NCBI GenBank assembly: GCA_948146395.1
Contig: OX411556.1
Coordinates: 2,906,001-2,970,000 of the forward strand
Source: Fragum whitleyi
Taxonomy: Eukaryota; Mollusca; Bivalvia; Cardiida; Cardiidae
DNA: 64,000 bases
Reading direction: 5' to 3'
Shown here: positions 57,755 to 64,000 of the stretch, one piece after another
Numbering within the stretch: the stretch's first letter is position 1
Layout: the number at the start of each line of letters is the position of its first letter
The notes under the pieces: model-generated
Told to the model about the DNA's origin: nothing
What the model saw: the letters and a program-made list of their open reading frames with translations, nothing else
Databases searched by the model: none
Position numbers and translations under genes: made by a program

Positions 57755-58589
57755 TTCACTGGTAAAATACAGTAATATCAAGAGTCAATAATTAGGTGCT
57801 CATACCACCGGCATAGGACTCAATAGTTAAATGTAAGAAGTTTCGATACAAGTTGACCGAAACCTTTTCATAAAAAATGCAGCCCCACAATTACCCAGTC
57901 TCCCCCTAGACTGCAGTTGCGGATCTAAAGCCCCATCGCGAGTCTTATCATTCATTTTCCTCGGGAAATTTAATCAACTTGTGGTTAACTTTGAAGACCC
58001 AACTGTAGAGTAAAACCTACATTTCGGTTTGACTGGCGAGCCTGCCTCAATCTATCGATATAGATCGGAGGGTAGCGTAGATGGGACAGGTTTGCCAGTC
58101 TACATTACAGTCTCCATGAATCCGCCGTATGAAAATGAGATTCATGTCGTGGCTGGTGAGCATGTCCTAATCAATGAAATATTGGAGAGTAACATGGATA
58201 GGATTGTTTTACCAGTCAATTGAAAGCACTTTCCGTTAAGTAATATTTCATAAGGGTAACAATGTTCTTGCCTTTAATAAAGCATTTTGGCCCCGGTAAA
58301 GCCGGCCACTGAGGAGAGAAATTGTTTAAAGAAAGTAAGGAAAATCTCTCGGCTGTCCATCCTTTCATTCTCTACTGGCGGACTAGGTACGAACTGGCAC
58401 TGAGGCGAAAACGGTATTTGGATCGAAATGGAATAAGAAACGAACACTCGCAAGTACTCGTCGTCTCGCCTTTAATTTGCCTGGATGTTTCCGAAACTCG
58501 CTAGAGCTATTTATTTCGAGAAAATTGTGAATTTGCCTTTTTTATTTATCTATTCTATCAACAAAATGAATTATTTTTAATTAAACGAA
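57755..58589. other. DNA inside the right part of the 6.2-kb interval
   Basis: Somewhat GC-richer at 58020-58500, with GACTGGCRAG/CTTGCCAGTC-type inverted words (58030, 58090, 58200). Two open frames of 60-64 codons lack recognised domains. Function unknown. Confidence 0.3.
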
Positions 58590-58901
58590 AATAATTTCGT
58601 TAAAACTGATTGAACGGTTTCTTATCATGTAACCGATCGGAATGAGTGAACGGTTCTGATTGAACGCTTTGTAACGATTCTGATTGAACGCTGATTGTAA
58701 AATTGTGATTGAACGCTGATTGAACGATGAACGCTGATTGAACGTGATTGCCCGTGAATGATCGGATTGTGATTGAAATGATTGTCAAATTCCCGATGTT
58801 CCGCACTGTAACACCCTACGGGCGTTATTTGCCATGTGCTAAGGCAATTGCACTTTATACCCCAATAAACGCAGTGAAAAAGACACTCATCCCTATACTA
58901 A
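58590..58901 (-). mobile_element. Right inverted repeat of the 6.2-kb interval (M2 end)
   Basis: Tandem-like GATTGAACGCTGATTGAACG words lead to GATGTTCCGCACTGTA at 58795-58810. Beyond that, GGCAATTGCACTTTATACCC and GTGAAAAAGACACTC are the inverse of 52695-52760. Confidence 0.72.
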
Positions 58902-60000
58902 ATGTTATCATATATATAAATCCACACCGTCTCTCGTTAATATCTTGAATGATGTAATAATCCACCGATAATCTCACAGTTAAACATATGGACGGTTTAG
59001 GTAAAGTGTGCAATCTAGGGTCCTTAAATTTATATTAACGAGCTGTCTTGTACATTAAAAAATAGTTTAATAAATAGTTTAATAAATAGTCTATTTGTTT
59101 CGTTGGTTTTTTCAGCGTTTCATTTTTGTAGGGGTTTGATCTTTTGATAGGGAACATTTCTTTCTGTTGCGATATTTAATAAGTGGTTATTCACGTGTAA
59201 AGGGACAATCCACTAACTCCGCAACTCAGAATGGCTGTGCTTGGAAAGTTCTAGTAAAGAATTACGCAAAGACAAACCCTATTTGGAAAAAAATCAATTC
59301 AATACTGGCATTTGACGATAAATTGCGCTACATATTTCTCTGCTTATTTTCCTTTATCTTTTGTAGTAGGTGCAATATGCATTTATTCTATTTTTAATTG
59401 TGCGCATCACAATAGGGGTGGTTTTTCTACTAAGTATAATATACAACATTTGCAATTTAGGCCTTAAGCATTTAACGACCGTCAAATATTTGATGTCATA
59501 AATAACGTTGTGGCATTGTCTTGTCACGTTTTCGGAGAAAAACATGTAGTCGGGCTTATTCAATCATTCACTGGTTTGGTTTTTTTTTTATATTATTTTC
59601 CTTCTGTACCTGTTTTATGATATGCCGACAACTGAAACTACTATATTTTTATCGCCAAGAATGCAATGTTTTACAGCGTTCTATAACCTCCCCCGAAAAA
59701 CAATATAGTGAACATTAACCCTGTATTTATAGAGATAGAAGAATTTATGATAATCCGATTCAGATGTGTCGACTTACGTGTATGATACGCTTTCTGTGAG
59801 AAATCTATGTTCTTATTCCCAGTCGAAGGAGAGAAACAAGTTTCAATAATGACAATGGCGTAACTATGATTTTTATTTTGAAATTTAAACGCACCCAGAA
59901 GACGACAATTAAAGAATATATATAAGATAATGGCGATAAATGTTGAATGTGACAATAGGGGAATGTTTTCCGTCTGCTGTTCTTTCAGTTATGATTTGAG
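58902..60000. other. Gene-poor AT-rich DNA
   Basis: No gene or repeat supported. Confidence 0.3.
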
Positions 60001-60076
60001 CGTTGGTGAATAATCAAAACATCGTAACTACAGCTAAGATAAGCTGTAGTTTCGATAATATGATCATTTATCAACG
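60001..60076. repeat. F-family palindrome 3
   Basis: CGTTGGTGAATAATCAAAAC pairs with the right arm ATGATCATTTATCAACG around ATCGTAACTACAGCT/AGCTGTAGTTTCGAT. Confidence 0.88.
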
Positions 60077-60230
60077 ACTTTTTTCGAAAGAGGATTTATT
60101 TCTTTTACACACTTGCATTATGTTCGTAATGGGAGCTATGTCCTTGAATAATGCAATCATATCCCATGTGCTGTACTTTCTATATAGAATAATTGTTTGT
60201 CTCAGTTTAATATCGATATATCTTTCGTTG

Positions 60231-60550
60231 AGTGAATAACAAAAGCTATATTTTTTACGAGTGGTGAGTGGAAATGTAGCTTTTGCTGTTCATGAAATCT
60301 GAACGATCTTATGCAAGTAGAAATGAATAGTCTATTTCTTTAATGCAAAAGTGAAACGAAATCTGAAACTTTGATTGAAAACATTCTAAGATAGTGTCGT
60401 GACGTCATTTTTTGCTTGTTAATTTTATGTCCCACAATGATATCGTCAGAAATGACGAAATGGACAAGAGCAAGGCGTAATCTTTATATATTATAAATCT
60501 GTATTAAATCGTTATTTCTCGATAATCTACCCAAAAGCGTTAAAAATAAT
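60231..60550 (+). repeat. Dispersed repeat related to 25050-25420
   Basis: AGTGAATAACAAAAGCTATA with hairpin close AGCTTTTGCTGTTCAT, TATTTCTTTAATGCAAAAGT, TGACGTCA site, CGTTATTTCTCGATAA. Confidence 0.7.
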
Positions 60551-60580
60551 TTTACATTTAATGATAATCTTGGATATTGT

Positions 60581-61114
60581 TACAGTTAAAAATTACAAGG
60601 TAAGTTTTTTTTTTAAATGATTTCAGAAAGAAATGGAAAAGGTTGGAGGAGCGAGTTTTATGTGCGATTAATGGAACTGGGTGGCGGGGGGGGGGGGGGG
60701 GGGGGGTTAATGTAAATGTTATATTAACAATTTCCTTCAAAAATACTACCAGGCGATTTTGGCGATATCTTATCAACGCTTTCTAATATATTTTTTTGTA
60801 CTTTTCCGCTGATATGTCTTCAATTACCAATCAATACTAAAACAATTTAACACACGTCCCCCCTCCCCCCCCCCCCCAAAAAAAAAGGAAAGAAAAATAA
60901 ATTATTTAAATAAAATAAAAATAAATGAAAACCGTTAATTGATTAGATCGATTTAAAAGAGTTGATGATTGCTTTGAATGGTTTTAGAGCGTTTCGATCG
61001 AATAAGGAGCGTTTTTGAAAGACTGGAGTGCGATTCGAACGCATCACATAGAGAGAGCGATTAAGAGTGGTTGTGGTCGAGGTAAATATCAATTTCACGA
61101 CATAATTAACTGTA
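60581..61114 (-). mobile_element. M1 MITE copy 24, diverged, with homopolymers
   Basis: TACAGTTAAAAATTACAAGG and CGACATAATTAACTGTA ends. A G run (60684-60706) and a C run (about 60859-60877) lie where the central palindrome and middle are expected. Left arm remnants GAGCGTTTTTGAAAGAC. Confidence 0.75.
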
Positions 61115-61139
61115 TAGGAAAAGCAGGATGAATGTCAAA

Positions 61140-61559
61140 AGAATCGTCTTCCCTCGGAAAATTGACACTTATTCCATTCAACATCATTCTAATTCAGTCA
61201 CTTGTCGCTCCATTCATTCATTCCATACACTCACTCAAATCAAATACTGTCCTAAATCATTACGAAACATTTAAAAACCGTTCAAGACGATCAATAATAT
61301 TATTCTATAATCTTATTAGCCGTTGTGGACCTTAAAGTGTCCGATTAGTCCACGAAGATACACAAACAGAAGATTGCGTACAATTTATCACAGGGATGTA
61401 ATAAATATCGCAAATTTTGTTCATCTTGAACAAAATTAGCTATATTGGATTTCCATCCTTTAATTTCTCTCCAAATTCGCTCCTCTCACTCCTTCTAATT
61501 CACTCGGAAATCATTCAAAAACCATTCATCTTGTCAGTTTTACGACGTTGTTAACTGTA
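61140..61559 (+). mobile_element. M1 MITE copy 25, subfamily A
   Basis: Degraded left end (GGAAAATTGACACTTATTCC), A-type middle (CCGATTAGTCCACGAAGATA), palindrome at 61393-61458, right end CGACGTTGTTAACTGTA. Confidence 0.88.
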
Positions 61560-61827
61560 TTTGGAGGTCATTTACCTTTGCCTTTTGGCTTTTATCAAAT
61601 TTAGATTACGACAGAAAATAACATGTTTTCTTGCACTTGCGTAAGGGAAATTACCTTTACGTAAGTCCATAATTAGAGACAAAAACGTAAAAACGACTTT
61701 TAACTTGAGATCATCATAATTTTAATCAATGATGAGAAACAAGAGAGGTTTTGACCTTTAGCTCAAATTTAAAACTGTTATTTAAAAAAAGCTATATAGG
61801 CGAGTGATAAAAGATCTGTGATCAGAA

Positions 61828-61957
61828 GGTCATCCTGAACAAAATTAGTGATAATGGATTATCTCCCTTTATTTGCACTCAAAACTAACTTATCGCACTC
61901 ACTCAATTTTATTCCAAAATCATTCACCTTTTCCCTTTTACGCTGTTGATAACTGTA
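61828..61957 (+). mobile_element. M1 MITE copy 26, right part only
   Basis: TCATCCTGAACAAAATTAGT, GGATTATCTCCCTTTATTTG, right arm and GCTGTTGATAACTGTA. Confidence 0.8.
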
Positions 61958-62189
61958 ACCAATACATGTTTTCTGAAATAAGGAATACAACGTTCCTGGT
62001 TACATCAGTCGGTTACGAGTTTGGCTTTCAATCTTTGAGTAGTAAGTTATAAGCCAACGTCTCTGCCAACTTTCATCCGACATTTGACATAAAAAAATGT
62101 GTGGCATGAGTCATTTGTCCCCCACCAATGGGCGCAGAAAAAGAAAAACGCCCAAGTTGGATGGGCAACCGGCGGCTTATATATAAAAT

Positions 62190-62668
62190 GTCGTGGTTAA
62201 AAGGGATGCGCTCGGGTGGAGTCAAAATATAATCCCAGGGCCATGATATGAACAAACTTGGCAGGGGCCCATTCGATGATGCTACATGCTAAATATGAAA
62301 GTTGTCTGCAATCTGGTTTCAGAGTAGAAGATTTTTAAAGATTTTCCTATTTTTTTTCCCTTTCCCAGGCGAGCTAAAAGGAATGCGCTCGGGTGGAGTC
62401 CAAATATAACCACAGGGTTTTGATATGAACAAACTTGGAAGAGGCCCACTAGATGATGCTAAGTACCAAATATGAAAGCTGTCTGTCTTCTGGTTTCAGA
62501 GAAGAAGAATTTGAAGCAGTTTCGCTCTTTGATTCTATGTAAAAAGGGTTGCGCCGGGTGGAGCTAAAATGTTACCTCAGGGTCTTGATATGAACAAACT
62601 TGGTAAAAGTCCATTAAATGGTATGATGGCATACTAAATATGAAAGCTGTCTGCCGTCTGCTTTCAGA
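62190..62668 (+). repeat. Three-unit tandem repeat, about 175-bp period
   Basis: Each unit carries GCTCGGGTGGAGTCAAAATA (or variant), TTGATATGAACAAACTTGG, a GATGATGCTA-type block and AAATATGAAAGCTGTCTG, then CTGGTTTCAGAGAAGAAGA. Units start near 62207, 62387 and 62549. Similar arrays are familiar to me from bivalve genomes (recollection, not checked). Confidence 0.88.
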
Positions 62669-62780
62669 GAATACGTTTTTGAATGGTTTGAGTGAGTGTT
62701 TGGAATGAATGAATTGAGCGATGAGTGAGCGATTTAGAATGGTTTTGATTGAGATCAATTTCACGTTGTTACTTACGGTA
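62669..62780 (-). mobile_element. M1 MITE copy 27, left arm only
   Basis: GAGTGAGTGTTTGGAATGAA, GAGTGAGCGATTTAGAATGG and AATTTCACGTTGTTACTTAC. Confidence 0.8.
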
Positions 62781-62784
62781 GCCT

Positions 62785-62958
62785 GCAGAAACTTTTCAAA
62801 CTTTGCTTATTTTCTGAATCTAGAATGCACCAATCTACATTCCTGTGAACGAATTTATAAAATACGATCTCCTCTTGGTCAATTCTGAAACTAATCTCTG
62901 GTTTAAGTATTTAATTGATGAAGTTCCCAGATGACCCCTTTCGCTTGACGGGTCACAT
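62785..62958 (-). mobile_element. E-family MITE 4, truncated
   Basis: Ends TTTCGCTTGACGGGTCACATA. Interior matches E copy 1 in reverse complement (TTTTCTGAATCTAGAATG, CCAATCTACATTCCTGTG). Other end lost next to M1 copy 27. Confidence 0.78.
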
Positions 62959-63600
62959 AGCATAAAATAAGTCTTGAAAAATACACTGAAACGAACTTCT
63001 AAACGGCCACTTAGTTTTTGTTGAAAAAGTAATATTTTCTTTGGTATCTGAAATTGGAAATAGTTGAATTCTATTAGAAAAATCATTAAGCAAGAATCTT
63101 CAATTAACATCGACTTAAAAAAATGTGAGGAAAGCATCGAATTTGACTGGAATTCAAGAGTACCCCTGTTTTCAAAATTAACATTAGTGGGTGGGGTAAT
63201 TTTAGCATTTTATCCTTGTGTGTGAAACAAAAGAGTTTGAATGTTATTTTCTTTCGTGATTTGGTAACTGACCCGCAATAATCAACGAAATTAGACATTT
63301 ATAGGATTAATCGCCGAGTATTTCTTTGGTTGAAATTTTGAAAATCTTCGAAAATGTGCATTTTTTGTGACTTTCGTGATGGAGGGTTCTTGTGTTTGAT
63401 CGTTTGCTTCAGACACCAAGGGCAAAAAAAGGAATCTGCTTTTCTTCAAGAATATGCTGAAATGAACGGCCTTTCATATGAAAATCAAAGATACTTCATT
63501 AAATGAGTATAAATATGTTAAAATGTGGCAAGTGCAAGGTGGCCGTTTAGAAGTTCGTTTCAGTGTAGACTGGGTTTCCTTAAATGCGTCAATTGGGTGA
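62959..63600. other. Intergenic DNA
   Basis: ACACTGAAACGAACTTCTAA at 62982 recurs inverted at 63550-63569 (TTAGAAGTTCGTTTCAGTGT), with GGCCACTT/AGTGCAAGGTGGCC alongside, marking a 590-bp inverted pair. No gene supported. Confidence 0.4.
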
Positions 63601-64000
63601 TACAATTAAGAATATCGAAAAATTGACCATGTGAATGATTTTGGAATGAATTTATAATGAAATTGAATGTCTGGGATGAGTGAGTTTTTAGTTAAATTCA
63701 AGGGAGGTAAACCAATACAGCTAATCTTGTTCATGATGAACAAAATTAGCGATATGTATTACCTCTTTTAATAAAAGATGTATAAAAGTTCTATAGATTG
63801 CTTTCTATTTCTTCAGAAACCAATCATGCGCTTATAATTTCAATTATGTCGGAGAAATCCGTGATTTTTTTCCTAGCCATTTGAATTCTGAACTTAGCCG
63901 TTGATCATATTTTTTCTAGTAATTTTTGAGCGGTTTTGAATACTTGAGTGAGTGTTTGCAATCAATGAATGGAGCGCTGTGCAAACGATTTAGAATGGTT
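63601..64000 (-). mobile_element. M1 MITE copy 28, subfamily B, cut by window end
   Basis: TACAATTAAGAATATCG start, palindrome at 63702-63766, reversed B-type middle (AAAGTTCTATAGATTGC) and left arm. Continues beyond the window. Confidence 0.88.

Noticed and set aside
58029..58504. Two open frames of 60-64 codons in a GC-richer stretch
   Set aside because: No recognised homology, splice sites or start context; left as unexplained sequence within the 6.2-kb interval.

Overview
The window is AT-rich animal genomic DNA, most likely from a mollusc and probably a bivalve. The evidence is two intron-containing genes for sarcoplasmic Ca2+-binding protein (SCP) that look like molluscan SCPs, tRNA-derived SINEs with domains familiar from molluscan SINEs, APE-type non-LTR retrotransposons, and a very high load of short inverted-repeat elements. 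There is no prokaryotic architecture. The species assignment is inference.

Host genes: I can support two, both on the minus strand and about 23 kb apart. SCP-1 (3176-4344) and SCP-2 (26147-27517) each have a 101-nt first coding exon carrying EF-hand 1 and a second exon carrying the rest. The splice phase is identical, and a hand alignment gives about 68% amino-acid identity (122 of 180 positions). They are tandem paralogues. The start codon of each lies at or just after a splice acceptor, so both probably have an upstream untranslated exon. A candidate for SCP-2 is near 29557.

Mobile DNA: about 28 full or partial copies of one TA-flanked MITE family (called M1 here) occupy roughly 15% of the window. 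M1 has CAGTTAAC-type terminal inverted repeats and a conserved central palindrome of about 66 bp. A nearly complete LINE lies at 16036-20602. Its two ORFs are in one continuous frame interrupted only by a single TAG, and it sits inside an M1 copy. Two 5'-truncated pieces of a related LINE lie at 6786-7440 and 22392-22845. Several SINE families are present. Other foldback families are C (about 160 bp, TTAA ends), D (about 120-bp hairpins), E (GTGACCCGTC ends) and F (76-80 bp palindromes).

Layout: 0.4-5 kb holds M1 copies, a CpG-rich segment and SCP-1. 5-16 kb holds palindromes, a LINE fragment, a 33-bp minisatellite and four M1 copies. 16-21 kb is the LINE nested in M1. 21-25 kb holds M1 and LINE debris. 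26-30 kb is SCP-2 and its upstream region. 30-52 kb is gene-poor DNA with M1 copies, SINEs, a GA-rich microsatellite and short foldbacks. 52.7-58.9 kb is an interval bounded by inverted repeats and rich in C palindromes. 60-64 kb is M1-dense, with a three-unit tandem repeat. Apart from the SCP pair, nearly everything recognisable is transposon-derived.
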